From assembly GCA_003952965.2 (NCBI GenBank), contig CM025849.1:9343885-9407884 (forward strand): a stretch of DNA of 64,000 bases, read 5' to 3'. Below the pieces are notes generated by a model. That model saw only the letters and a program-made list of their open reading frames with translations. It searched no databases and was not told the DNA's origin. The translations under genes and the position numbers were made by a program. How positions within the stretch are numbered: the stretch's first letter is position 1; the number at the start of each line of letters is the position of its first letter. Source of the DNA: Morella rubra. Lineage: Eukaryota; Streptophyta; Magnoliopsida; Fagales; Myricaceae. Positions 34,301 through 45,889 of this stretch are shown here, piece after piece.

Positions 34301-37300
34301 ATTAATTAAAATAATTAGCCTAATAAATCTCAATTACTCAAATTTTAACAATTGCAAATAATATAACAATTAAATTAATAATTTAAAGTCAGGCTAATAT
34401 ATAACAATTTAAATATATCGGAATCATAACTGATTATTGACATGTTAATCTAGGATAATATATTAACATTTTTAAAATCGGCTAAAGATAATGTAAATGC
34501 TAGGGGATATTAATCTCCCACGTAGACATAGAAAAATTTATAAGATTAATTGTTTAACTGATATACACTACATATTTCAAATAGTATAAGAAGTCATAAT
34601 TATTTTTACCAAGTCGGATTAATAAAGGTGGCGAAAAATAGTATGGGTGTCTCACAGTAATGTGTGTTCTGCTGTTTAATATTTCTGGAAATTTGGTTTC
34701 ATAACTTTATGGTTGTGTGAGACTATAATGCCAGACTGGGATGTGGTTATAGGTAATTAAAAGGCATTCTGGATTTCGATGGTTAGAGAAAGATGGGAAA
34801 TCTGATGAAGTAGATAAATAATTTTACGGCAAGATTTGTTTGGTTTTAGTAGTCCTACTAGATTCGGTTGGTGTCGAATGAAATCAATGTACATGATATC
34901 ATCACTTTAGATTGACGAGTGTGCTTCAATGCAGTGCATAGCGTATGATTACTTGAGGTGTTAGTTCATTGTTAGTGCTGATTATAGAAGATAGTTATGT
35001 GACGTGGAGCAATGGAGGGAGCGGGTAAGAATATCGTGTATTAGGACTCTGTGGTGAGACTCTTGATTGATGTTTTATGTATTTATTTCACTCACGTTTA
35101 AGTATATTTGTATAGTTCGTGAAAACAGGCTTGACTGCGTTATATCTTTGTGTAGTTTATAATAGAATACGTATAGTGGTGATAAACCAAGATTTTGTGA
35201 GGTATTTTTCGCAACGAATTGAGAAAGCAACTGGATTAGTAGACCGTCGAGAAGGAAGGATTCGTAGTTGTTGGAAGAAGAAGAAATCGATTGCTATTTA
35301 ACGCATCCCCGATTCGGAGTGACAGGTAATGAAGTGAGTGGAGTTGTAAGATTTTTGTTAAGTTGAGTACAAGAAGATTTGTGGCTTAGTGGCAGAACAT
35401 CTTATGAATGGTCGAACATTGCCATTGGAAAGAGGTTAATCTTTAGTATAGTACTAATTGAATCCTGGGGCTATCTAGCATAATTGTGTGGTTTGTGTGT
35501 GTGATGTGTGTGTGAGTTAGTATGACAGAGGATGCAGCGTTTGCTAGTATAGTCTAGAGCTGATATTTTCGGCGGGGTTGTATTTGTTTGAAAAGATCAG
35601 AAAGAGTTTAATTTGGAGAAATTATGGTACTTCTTTGGTGAATCATAATATTTGCAACTTATTTCTTTTGTTACCTACTGACTGTATTGGAAATGGGTAG
35701 ATGTGACATTTTTCTTTTTGCCAGTTTTTTATCATTATTAGATTTTCTAGTTAGTATTTATTAATGTAGAGTACATCTTGAATTTGGCTGGAATATAGGT
35801 ATTTAATGTATGGGGGTCGTGCACTCTATTACTTAACTTACTAATTTACAGATGTTCGTTTGAGGAGACATGGAGAATGAAAAGATGAGGGCGAGGAGGG
35901 TAAGGGAGATGGTGATATGAGGAGAGTGGGTGGAATCTGGAGGCCCGAGAAGAAAGTGCCATGGAAGGTATTCAGGATGGGAGGAAGGAGTGTGATTAGA
36001 AGAAGGTTGGAAGGATGTGTTGACGAGAGAAAGAAAGCAGATAGATGTGGAGAAAAGGAGGAGAAAGGAAGCCAAGACAGCACAAGGCATTAGGGAAAGG
36101 GAGGAGAAGCAAGAGAGAAAGATAGGAAGCTTGATGAAGAAGAGCTGATGAGAAGAGAAAGCAGAAGAATGAAGAAAGAACGAGATGATTTGCTAGTAAG
36201 AAGCAGATAGGGAGAAGCAAAGAAGTAAGAAGATGTTATGAGAATGTAATAGTTGCGAGAGAGAAGGAGAAAAAGAGAAGAAGAAGAAGGTTAGATTAGA
36301 AAAAGAGATATAAGCTAGGATGAATGAATGACGACAGTAGGAGTTCAATAGAGGAAGAAGGAGGAAAGAGGGTTGGCTTTGTACGGGTGTATTTTGGGGA
36401 TTAGTGGGCCAAGGTCTATTTGGCAAGAAAAAAAAAATTACATATAGGAATTTATTTTGGGGTGGGAATAGGATGGCGCGCGGGCCTGACCCCTGGGCCA
36501 TTGCGGTAGAGTCTGAAGGCCATTATTAGTGCGTTATTACCGAGCTATATCTTCACATGGACATGGACATGGAGTTGAGGTCATGTCATGTCTTGATATC
36601 TTTGCGTGAGAATGCATGGTAAAGTATCAGCACACAAAGAGCGAATTTGGCGGCCTACAAGGGTATAGATTTTGGAGTGAACAAGATGGAATTGTTGTCT
36701 TTGTATTGCCTGATATATATCCCATGCAGATAGTGTTGGGTCGTCATGTTGTACGTGTGTTGCACACTTTGCTTGTAGGTGATGGGATTCTTTGAGATGG
36801 GGAAGGGAAGTGAATTGCAGAATAGGTTGATAGGTAGAAGTACCTTTTATATATGGTATTTGGTGAACTCAAAATGTAATATGCTGATACTATTTTGGGA
36901 AGTATACCTTTACATAATTATTATAAGAGAAGAAAGTAACCAGTACAAACCAGAATGACAAAAAAATCTAAACAGACTAGAGTCACGTTCAGTACAAAAT
37001 GAAATATTTGGATTATGGGCAGGATCGATTTTTAAGCGTTATTTAGTCAACATAATTGTAAAAGAATTGTAATAGCTATGCGAGTCCTTAAATTTAATCG
37101 AGTTTGGGTTTTGTTTTTTTTGTGTTACTGTTAATATGGAAATCTTTACATGGTGAGCACCGTTTGAGTTGGGTAATGAATAGAAAACTAAGAAGAAATT
37201 ATATATTCGCTTTGATTTCAAATAGCGACAATCGTCCATGGCGGATATAATAAAGCCCTAATCGTTTTTGGACCTATTAATAAACATGTTTTTTTCAATT

Positions 37301-37883
37301 TATCTTGAGTGTTCATTGTTAATTTTTTTTGAGTATTCATGTTATCTTATGTATTTTAACAGTCGATTTACAGATAATTTTAAGGACGTATTTGTACTAA
37401 TTTTACGTTTATTCAATTATCTGTTTATTTTACTCATGGTTCACGTTGAAGAAATTAATGTGTAAAAGATTGGACATTATATTTTGTAAGTACTTCTTAG
37501 TAGGTGATTGTAAGGAGTTAGAATGATAAAAAGCCTAGTGATTGTTTTTCATTCGATATTTTGTACTAGAATTATACATATGAATTTCACTAAAATAAAT
37601 TCCATACAAAGGGCTGTAGTTCTTCACGTCCAAAATTTTACAGGGACTGGTTGTGAGAAACAATTTTGACGCATTAAGCGTATGATACAGGTCTACGTAT
37701 TTCAAATTTAGGAGGATATATCAACTGTGGTTTTAATTGAGCTGCATTAGCTAGAAAAAGTCCTTGGGAATTTGGTAACAAGAGGCGCCCATAGCACTAA
37801 TCGAAAGTGTTGAAAAGGAGGATACAATAAAATAAATTTCAGTCTGGAAAATTTTATCAAGGCATTTTTAGTGTTATTATTCA
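31301..37883 (-). repeat. Right arm of large palindrome 2, a degraded inverted copy running into the gap
   Basis: Reverse-complemented, this stretch follows the left arm through LTR-like repeat (34656 down), TIR gene leader and TIR exon (about 35.5-34.7 kb), hAT MITE (about 36.5-35.8 kb) and TNL 3' flank (36.54-37.88 kb). Long parts match only loosely with many small insertions: the span 34656-36992 is 2,337 bases against 1,595 for its partner 26212-27806. Yet islands of 55 and 60 bases match exactly. No open frame survives. Uneven decay of this kind suggests uncorrected sequence more than age. Confidence 0.75.
34700..35560 (-). pseudogene. Unreadable inverted copy of the TIR fragment and its leader
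   Basis: On the minus strand one meets, in the order of 27.15-27.80 kb, the CA-rich leader (CTCACACACACATCACACAC), a CCAATGGCA at the expected start codon, TTCTTCTTCTTCCAACAACT for the Ser-rich start, TTTCTCAATTC for the FLNF codons, and a GTTTTCA block for the VFK codons. Insertions and substitutions between these anchors destroy any frame. It is the right-arm partner of 27343-27805. Confidence 0.55.
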
Positions 37884-38883
37884 NNNNNNNNNNNNNNNNN
37901 NNNNNNNNNNNNNNNNNNNNNNNNNNNNNNNNNNNNNNNNNNNNNNNNNNNNNNNNNNNNNNNNNNNNNNNNNNNNNNNNNNNNNNNNNNNNNNNNNNNN
38001 NNNNNNNNNNNNNNNNNNNNNNNNNNNNNNNNNNNNNNNNNNNNNNNNNNNNNNNNNNNNNNNNNNNNNNNNNNNNNNNNNNNNNNNNNNNNNNNNNNNN
38101 NNNNNNNNNNNNNNNNNNNNNNNNNNNNNNNNNNNNNNNNNNNNNNNNNNNNNNNNNNNNNNNNNNNNNNNNNNNNNNNNNNNNNNNNNNNNNNNNNNNN
38201 NNNNNNNNNNNNNNNNNNNNNNNNNNNNNNNNNNNNNNNNNNNNNNNNNNNNNNNNNNNNNNNNNNNNNNNNNNNNNNNNNNNNNNNNNNNNNNNNNNNN
38301 NNNNNNNNNNNNNNNNNNNNNNNNNNNNNNNNNNNNNNNNNNNNNNNNNNNNNNNNNNNNNNNNNNNNNNNNNNNNNNNNNNNNNNNNNNNNNNNNNNNN
38401 NNNNNNNNNNNNNNNNNNNNNNNNNNNNNNNNNNNNNNNNNNNNNNNNNNNNNNNNNNNNNNNNNNNNNNNNNNNNNNNNNNNNNNNNNNNNNNNNNNNN
38501 NNNNNNNNNNNNNNNNNNNNNNNNNNNNNNNNNNNNNNNNNNNNNNNNNNNNNNNNNNNNNNNNNNNNNNNNNNNNNNNNNNNNNNNNNNNNNNNNNNNN
38601 NNNNNNNNNNNNNNNNNNNNNNNNNNNNNNNNNNNNNNNNNNNNNNNNNNNNNNNNNNNNNNNNNNNNNNNNNNNNNNNNNNNNNNNNNNNNNNNNNNNN
38701 NNNNNNNNNNNNNNNNNNNNNNNNNNNNNNNNNNNNNNNNNNNNNNNNNNNNNNNNNNNNNNNNNNNNNNNNNNNNNNNNNNNNNNNNNNNNNNNNNNNN
38801 NNNNNNNNNNNNNNNNNNNNNNNNNNNNNNNNNNNNNNNNNNNNNNNNNNNNNNNNNNNNNNNNNNNNNNNNNNNNNNNNNNN
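37884..38883. other. Scaffold gap, exactly 1,000 N
   Basis: Second run of exactly 1,000 N. It touches the degraded foldback end of the middle contig on the left and the inner part of a repeat element on the right. Long frames drawn across it are artefacts. Confidence 0.99.
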
Positions 38884-39181
38884 AGGCCAGAGAGAGAGGC
38901 AGAGTGAGAGGGGGACTCGGGAGGCTGGCAGGTTGCCATTGACCGCTGGAGGCTGGCGTCGGCCGGCGGGAGGCGGAGGCTGGCCACTGGCGTCGGGAGG
39001 TGGGGAGTGAGAGAGTTGCAAAGTGAGAGAGCTGAGACTTGAGAGCTTGGCGTCGGGGAGAAGAGGGAAAGTGAGGGGAATTAAACCAGGGTGAAACGGC
39101 GCCGTTTCACCCTGTTTTTTTATTTTTTTAGGGCTGGGCTTTGGGGGCCGGGCTTTTGGGCTTAAAGGGGCGGGCCTGGGC

Positions 39182-39212
<31 letters not shown>

Positions 39213-39282
39213 AAAAAATTTTGAAATTTTCAGGCGATGGGGGGCGGCTGCCCCCCTTCGTCCCTGTGTAGTTCCGCCCCTG
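38884..39282 (-). mobile_element. Truncated element with hAT-like terminus CAGGGGCGGAACTA
   Basis: Read on the minus strand it starts CAGGGGCGGAACTACACAGG, then a G/C-rich GGGGCAGCCGCCCCCC stretch, a long poly-T, an (AT)n run and GGGCTTTT-type sequence. The terminus resembles the hAT MITE at 26624 (CAGTGGCAGAT). The other end lies in the gap, so the target duplication cannot be tested. A perfect 28-bp palindrome lies inside at 39087-39114. Confidence 0.55.
39087..39114. repeat. Perfect 28-bp palindrome centred on GGCGCC
   Basis: Each half reads CAGGGTGAAACGGC from its own 5' end and the two halves join without a spacer. The AAACGGC/GCCGTTT core is a motif often met in plant transposon termini and long terminal repeats (recall). 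Confidence 0.9.
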
Positions 39283-41016
39283 ACTAAGAATATGAACATA
39301 ATGATCTACAGTCAGACAATTCATATTTTTGAAGAATAAATTTAAATGGTAAATATAAGGTGTTGTAATGGTTTTATCTATTGGGATAAACATAAAATTG
39401 GACCAGAATGGTTGGTAGGAAGTCATTCATCAAGCTTATAGCTCATAAAGTGCTTATGTAGAGGGTATTGTGCATTGTGATATATGGAAGGAAAAGAATA
39501 GCTGCATAGAGGTCTTACCGCTATGATTCATGAATGATATTCTTTATTTGAGTAAGAGCTTTTTATAACTAGTTCGAATAAATAAATTTTGAGCCATATT
39601 CAAGTATCTGTTACTCAGAAAAAGATTACATTATAAGAAGTCAAATTCTAAGTTTTTATAAACATAATTATGATTTAAAGAAACAAATATAACAATTCAA
39701 AGCTGGCCACATTATTTAATGAGAATGAGTCATCACCAGTCAAAGCCAAGTTAAGCCAATTTTATCTCACCTCATTAAATGATGCATGATCAAATTCTGA
39801 CAGTTGGATTTGTTTTATTAAATCTTAACCGATACTTATAAGAACTTAGAATAATCCTTCTTAAAACTGAATCTTTTTCCTTGTAATCCATATGGCAATT
39901 CATGTGTCATGTGAGTCAAGTAGGAGAATGTAAGATATTATTTTAAATATCCACTAAAGTGTGACCTACACATCATATGATTATAAAGTTTTAATTATAA
40001 CATACTCCTCTTAGGTTGGGTTCTATGACAGGAGACCTTAGGATTTTTACCAATAAGCTAAATCAAATAGCACTTTGTTTCCTTCTAAAACTATGACACG
40101 TGATAGGTGTAGTGTCACTGCTATAACTTGGGGTTACAATTCAGTCCTAATGATAAGTTCTAATAAGCGGTCCTGATGGAGCCAACATATTAATAAATGA
40201 AATCGACAGTCGAGATCAATTAAAAAAAAAACATAAAATGAAAGTTTTAAACTACCTTTAAGTCAAAACATACTAACTAATTCAATTTAGAGTATTAATT
40301 TCATTCATTAATATATTAGCTAAGCAGTGATATGGTTGCCGTATATCAAATATACAGCGAAAAAGTACGATATTTAGGCATGACATGGAGATCATTCTTC
40401 AAGGAGGTAGCCTATGTTACTTGGGGGGCTTCACGGGTGTTGCCCGAGTGGGCCTTGCAACTTTGTTGGTGAAGGTGAACTTGGTGGCACGCAAAGACAA
40501 TAGGCCTTGGGAGCCTGCCTAGAGATTGTATGTGTCAGTGTCAGACAACTCGTAGAGGCATGATTGACGAGCTACAGGGGCTTTCGCTGGTGTAATTGTA
40601 GAGCAGAGTGTGGTGAAAATATTGAGATTTGTTCATTGTAAGCGTCGTAAAATCGATTATTGAATTCTGACACTTTAGGCTTCATATTATTATTTTTATT
40701 ATATTTTATTACTTAACTTCCAACCGTTTATACTATACATTCTTAATTATTAATTCGACGAAAATTACTATTTTAATTCTTTGAAACGGTAAATTTACCC
40801 TCATAATTTATGATAAAAGGAAGATTCAAAAACTCGAGTTCAAACTCAAATAGAAATCTCGCAAGTGATGTAAAATTTGTAAAATTAAGTGATGTAAAAT
40901 GAAGTCAACAGGGACTTAAGCATAGTGACGCTAAGACAGAAAAATTCCTAGTAGCAACCTGTAAGAGATTATCAAACTACAAAATTTGCTTTTTCATGAG
41001 CACAATATTGTGCATC
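39283..41016. other. AT-rich intergenic DNA
   Basis: I see no gene here. About 40380-40620 is more GC-rich with GGGGGGCTTCACGGG and GCCTTGGGAGCC but has no readable frame. The last 80 bases are probably the 3' untranslated region of the glycosyltransferase gene. Confidence 0.5.
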
Positions 41017-44000
41017 CTACTTAGAGCGTCTCTGTGCTTTTACCTTCTCCATGTCTTCCACATCCTTGATGATTTTCTTTTTCTGTTGCTTCCAGCTCTT
41101 GATGACATTCCTATCGGCTGGCTGGAGGGTGCATGGTGGTGCTTGTGAAGGGAAGGTAGTTGATTGTTGCAGGTATTGCCGTTGCTCATAATCGGCAATG
41201 CAAAGCAGGGAATCTGAACATAATCGTTGTGCAGAAGACGGTGGAACTGGCTTGAAGTCCTGCAGCTTCGAGTACTCCGTAATGAGGTGAAACATGTAAT
41301 CGTAGACCTTATCGGTGCTTAAGGTTTCCATTAGCTTCTGCCCTTCTTTTCCTATTGCCTTAGCCTGATCAGCACATACACATTTTAAGTCATAAAATTA
41401 TAGAAAAAAGTCCTAAGAGGCTGAAAATAGGATTATTCAAGTCTGCATTCACTGCCATTTAATAAAAGGTTACTTTTCCCTATTTTCAGTTTGAACTAAG
41501 GTAAAAGCAAAAACCATCAGTCCAGTTGTTAAGCATATAGTGCAGTACCAAATCTTGTAGGAAAGTAACATGCAATCCACCATGCAGGCTTGGAGTAAGA
41601 AAAAGTGATATCCGGTATCCCTACAGACGGTTACCGTGGTGAATAGGAAACTTTATACACCGGCATATCAATTGGTGTTAGATAGTGTTTAAATGTTGTA
41701 AATCAAGGTTCCCACTTTGTTCTTCAAGCAAACTCGATTGTATATTTTTCATGGAATGATCATCAGTACTGTACAGATTTGCACTGCTAAAGGCTACGGT
41801 CCTGTGGTCATTTTGCTTTTAACCCTGTTAATCTACTAGGAAGCATGAAAGAGACTTCAAATAAAATCAGAAATTCCCATACTACTCAGATAGAACCAGT
41901 TTTTATCGTAGCAACTTGAATAAACAAGATAGGACATAATAGAACATTTAAGTGAAAACATACCTCCGATGGGTGTCCATTACCCCAGTCAACAGCATAC
42001 TTTATAGAGGGGCATATATTGTTCGAAGAGACAGGCCAATAGTTTTTCAGGGGAATGAGACCACGGCTAAAGAAATCTTCATAATCTGGGGTTATTATCA
42101 ATGCAAGAGAACCACATGATAAAATATACTTCAAGCTCACAGACCAAGCATAGCCTTCGGCATAGATTTTATACCTGCAGAAGAAGAGGGAGGAGTGCAC
42201 ATTTCATTAGAGAAAAATAGGTCAATAGACTTAACCAAAGAAAAACTGTTAAAAAGATATTGAAACTCAAAAGCTAGACGCTGCATGCAAGACTTGTGAA
42301 GTCCCCCAAGGACATTCCTAGCTAAGACTTAACACCCAAACGAGGAATTTCTCAATGGTTATATCTGTTTGTTCTATACCCCAATGAATACATGAAACTC
42401 AAGCATTAAGTTGGTTAAGCCCGAGCACCATTGAGGCAATCTGTGTGAAAAAGAATCCAGGCAACATAAGGATTTTAGTCTTTGCAAGTTTAGGGAGGCT
42501 TCCAAAATGGGCAAGGCTCACTGTCTTAGAGACTCGAAGAAGGAATTCTGAAAAGCCATCTTTACTAAATGAAGAAGAAGAGCTCTCCTCGTCTACTTTT
42601 ATTCTAGCGAGAAATAAAAGCCATTCATAAAATGTTGGAATGCTTTGGCCAATTAACTTTTCAATTGTGTTGACTAACCACCCGGCTCTTTCTACAAAGT
42701 TTCTCAGACAACCCATTAGAGTATAAACACTAAGAGAAGTACTTACTAGTAATCACACTGATTCGATAGCTTGGATTTCCCGTAACCAATTCTTGCTTCT
42801 TCTGCCCAATCCTGCAATGCACAGTAACAAACAACGTTTAGATCAAAAATAGACTTTCAGCTACTTACTGCTTCAGCATGGTTTAACTCAATAAAAGGTC
42901 GACATGGCAATTCAACTCCACCTGACGCATGATTTGTGCTCCCCACATCCGAGAGTGATTACATTTCAGTAACTCTAAACGAACAGGAGAGTTAACATCT
43001 GGATTTCCTTTCCAATATGCTCGGGGCACCTTCCTTGACCAACTTATACGCTGAGAACCTCGTTTAATGTCTCGGAACTCCTCATCCCAGGGCCTTAAAT
43101 TTGTCTCTGGCCTGCACAAGAACCGTTTTCATTTATCACATTCACAACAAATCCAGCCATGGTATTATGCCACTTCCAAATGCATTACGCAATGATTGCA
43201 AAATGGTTCTCAAGCTTGTGCTCCAGAGTATAATTAAGCTAGTGAGCGTACATGTTTCCTACAATTAGAATTATGCATAACGTAGGGCCAGCTAATGGGG
43301 TAGGCAGGCCCCTACCCTTGCAAGGCCCCAAAAAGTATTATCCCCCATAACAAGAGCTTTGTGTGTCCCAAAAAAAAAAAAACCTTTATGTGCTCAGAAA
43401 AAAATAAGCCGTATAAATTAATTAATATTATTTTGTGAGATTTTCAGTATCATATTTATCTCTGTTTTTAATCACTTATATTATTTTGAAAAATGAATAT
43501 TTAATGTAATGCCGAATATTTTTAAATTTTAGGAATCTATTTATATCGAGAAGCTGCTGATATGTATTCGAATGACAAGGAACAGCATGAATGGCACAAA
43601 AGTAACCAACAAAACACACTAAAGCCGTTTGCTTTTTTTTTTTTTTCTCTCGAATACTTACCAACCCCAGAATGACCAATCGGGAAACGGAATGTCATAG
43701 TGATCCTCATTCGTGCAATATCGAAACAGCGGCAACGGCATGGACCTGTGCTCGGTCGTGTTGATCCTAGGCTTGTCCATGCAATCAAACATCATATCCA
43801 CATCAGGTACCATCCCAGGATACCTCTTGAGCAGCTGCAACAACCCCCATATCGTAAACATCGCTCGGCTCTGCACGCACGTGTAATAGAAATCTGCGTA
43901 CAGCTTCCCGCCAACGATCACAACCCTGAAAGCTGCGAATTTCCGGGCCCCAGCTAAATGGGCCGACGAAATCCTGTTCCGAGCCCAGGGCTCGAGGTCG

Positions 44001-44512
44001 TGGTGTATCCATCGGAAGAAATCCGGGCATTTGTTCGGTTCAGAGCGATGAGAACGGCGTTGTTCGGAGATATTGTTGGCGTTGGTTCCAGAGTGAAAGA
44101 AAGGTAGGAGCAATATATGATTTTGTACGCTAGAGCTTGCCGGGTTTGTTCGCCGAAGTTCTTAGGTGGGAAGGGGTGCCACGGCGTGGGGTCTAAGTTG
44201 TGGCCCGCGACGGTTTTGGTCTGGAAAGCGAAGTCGTCAACCTGTTCGATCAAATTGCACAGGAAGAAATCAGAATCACCAAAGAAATACTCAAGAAGAC
44301 AAAATTTTTGAAGCAGATAAAAAAAGTAGAGCACATGTTTGATGGAATGCAGCAATGGGGGTATGAATTGAAAAAAACTACCGACCTTGTAGAGGAAGAT
44401 AGCAATGACTGAGAAGACGGCCAAGGCAGTAACGGTAGGGAGGAGATGGGTAGGGTGCGAGTTGTGTTTTTGGGGGACAACAATCCCATAGCTGCTGCGG
44501 CTGCGTTGCCAT
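41017..44512 (-). pseudogene. CAP10 / GT90-family glycosyltransferase (Rumi/KTELC-like), disrupted frame
   Basis: Six exons: 44512-44386, 44241-43662, 43111-42922, 42811-42747, 42174-41964, 41364-41017 (1,521 nt, about 507 codons, normal for the plant family). It opens MATQPQQLW and has one N-terminal membrane anchor (TVTALAVFSVIAIFLYK), then NLDPTPWHPFPPKNF, KCPDFFRWIHHDLEPWAR, FAAFRVVIVGGKLYADFYY, PDVDMMFDCMDK, PFPDWSFWGWPETNLRPWDE, AYWKGNPDV, KIYAEGYAWSVSLKYILSCG and VYDYMFHLITEYSKLQDFKP. Relatives transfer sugars to proteins or glycans in the ER/Golgi; the substrate here is unknown. Lesions: a frameshift before the anchor (about 44430-44440), another after IIYCSYLSF (about 44090-44100), and a TAG formed across the exon 4/5 junction. 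All splice sites and phases are otherwise good, so a living gene with sequence errors is possible. Confidence 0.85.
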
Positions 44513-45889
44513 GTGAATCTCCTCCTCTCTTTCTACTCTTTCTAGTTGGGCAGTTGCTTCATCCTCGCGCTGGGATCCTCTTCCTGATGAGTACCTTTTC
44601 CTTCTCTTTTATTTGTTGTACTTTACCACCGCAAATACGTCCACGTGGCTAAGATCCTTTGGGGAGGGACCGAGTTACATGTTTACCGTTCAGGAGAAAA
44701 AGCGGTACATTATCTCATATAAAGCTAGCTTGGGAACTTTTTGACTCGTTCAAAAAGTTTGAATGCAACAAATAAATATAATTAATTATTTGCAAGTTTA
44801 GAATATTGAAAAAAAAATTACCCACTCAAATTTTAAATGAATATAATTAATTCAAAATTTTAATTAAAAAATAATTTTTAAAAATCAAATTATCCTTCCC
44901 TCTTCTCTAATTATAAAATTATAAAATTTAATAAATTATATACTCGTATAGTTAGTAGTGAGTCTCCTTCTTATGTACAAGCTCTTATGCCAAGCATGTG
45001 GCTGCACCTCCCAAGTCAGCCCAATGTATCATTTGCATAGCCTTGCCCTCGTTAGTTCCTCTCACCAACCGTATCTTTACAAATTAAAATTTTGAGAATA
45101 TTGTAAGAGTTAAGGTAGATTAGAATTGAGATAATTTCATAGTTATTAATGTCGCCACCTTAACTATCAAAACGGATTTTTAGGTTTTTAAGTTTCCAAA
45201 TCAAAGTACGCCTTCCGTCAAATCAGCTGTTAAGTTGAACGGAAAAATATTTGAAATGACTGAAATGCCCTCCAAGATAAAATTTTAAAAAATAAGTAAA
45301 ATTTAAAAGTAAATTAAAAATAAATAAATTATTGAAATAGAGTTTCAATAGATTTATTTAAAAAATATTGCCATTTTGATTACATTATTTTAAGAATTCT
45401 TGATATCATTCCTTAGGCTTGGTGGAGAAGTTTTCACATAGTGAAATGGTTCATTCACAAGAAATGAGGGATAAGAAAAAACAGGGGGAATATATTAAGT
45501 TACTCTTTCCCTTCAAGATTCTCCAAAAGGATTGAAGACTAAAGCTGAATACTTATACCTGATCAACATATTGATCATCTCAGATTCATAGTATGGAATA
45601 TAAACACTTAAAAATCAGACAAGCACACGAAAAAAGAAACACATTAATATCACACGCACGCAGGTCCATACGTGCATAAGTACAACCATTGTCCATTGAT
45701 ATGGTTAAAAGACGGTAGAAAGAACATTAACATTACAACTTTGAAAGGAAAATTATAGTTCAAATTTTACTCAGCATATATACATATGATTTTGTAAATG
45801 GGCACAAGTGAGTTACAGTCAAAAGCATTGGAGGAATATTTCCCTTTTGACTAGCAACATGAAATCTCAATATGTACACACGCCAACTC
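44513..45889. other. Upstream region of the glycosyltransferase gene and AT-rich intergenic DNA
   Basis: It should include the glycosyltransferase promoter, which lies to the right because the gene is on the minus strand. I see no other gene. Most of 44700-45800 is AT-rich with homopolymer runs. Confidence 0.5.

Noticed and set aside
27806..34656. A 6.85-kb Mutator-like element with kilobase terminal inverted repeats (TGTGAGAC ... GTCTCACA)
   Set aside because: The inversion continues outside these ends through the TIR exon, the hAT MITE and TNL flank, no 9-bp target duplication is present (GAGCTACTT against GTAATGTGT), and no transposase is seen. It is part of the larger foldback.
37747..39426. 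Very long open frames across the second gap on both strands
   Set aside because: More than half of each is N, and the rest is repeat sequence.
42399..42716. 105-codon minus-strand open frame inside a glycosyltransferase intron
   Set aside because: It lies wholly between exons 4 and 5, has no recognisable family and no splice evidence; kept only as an oddity.
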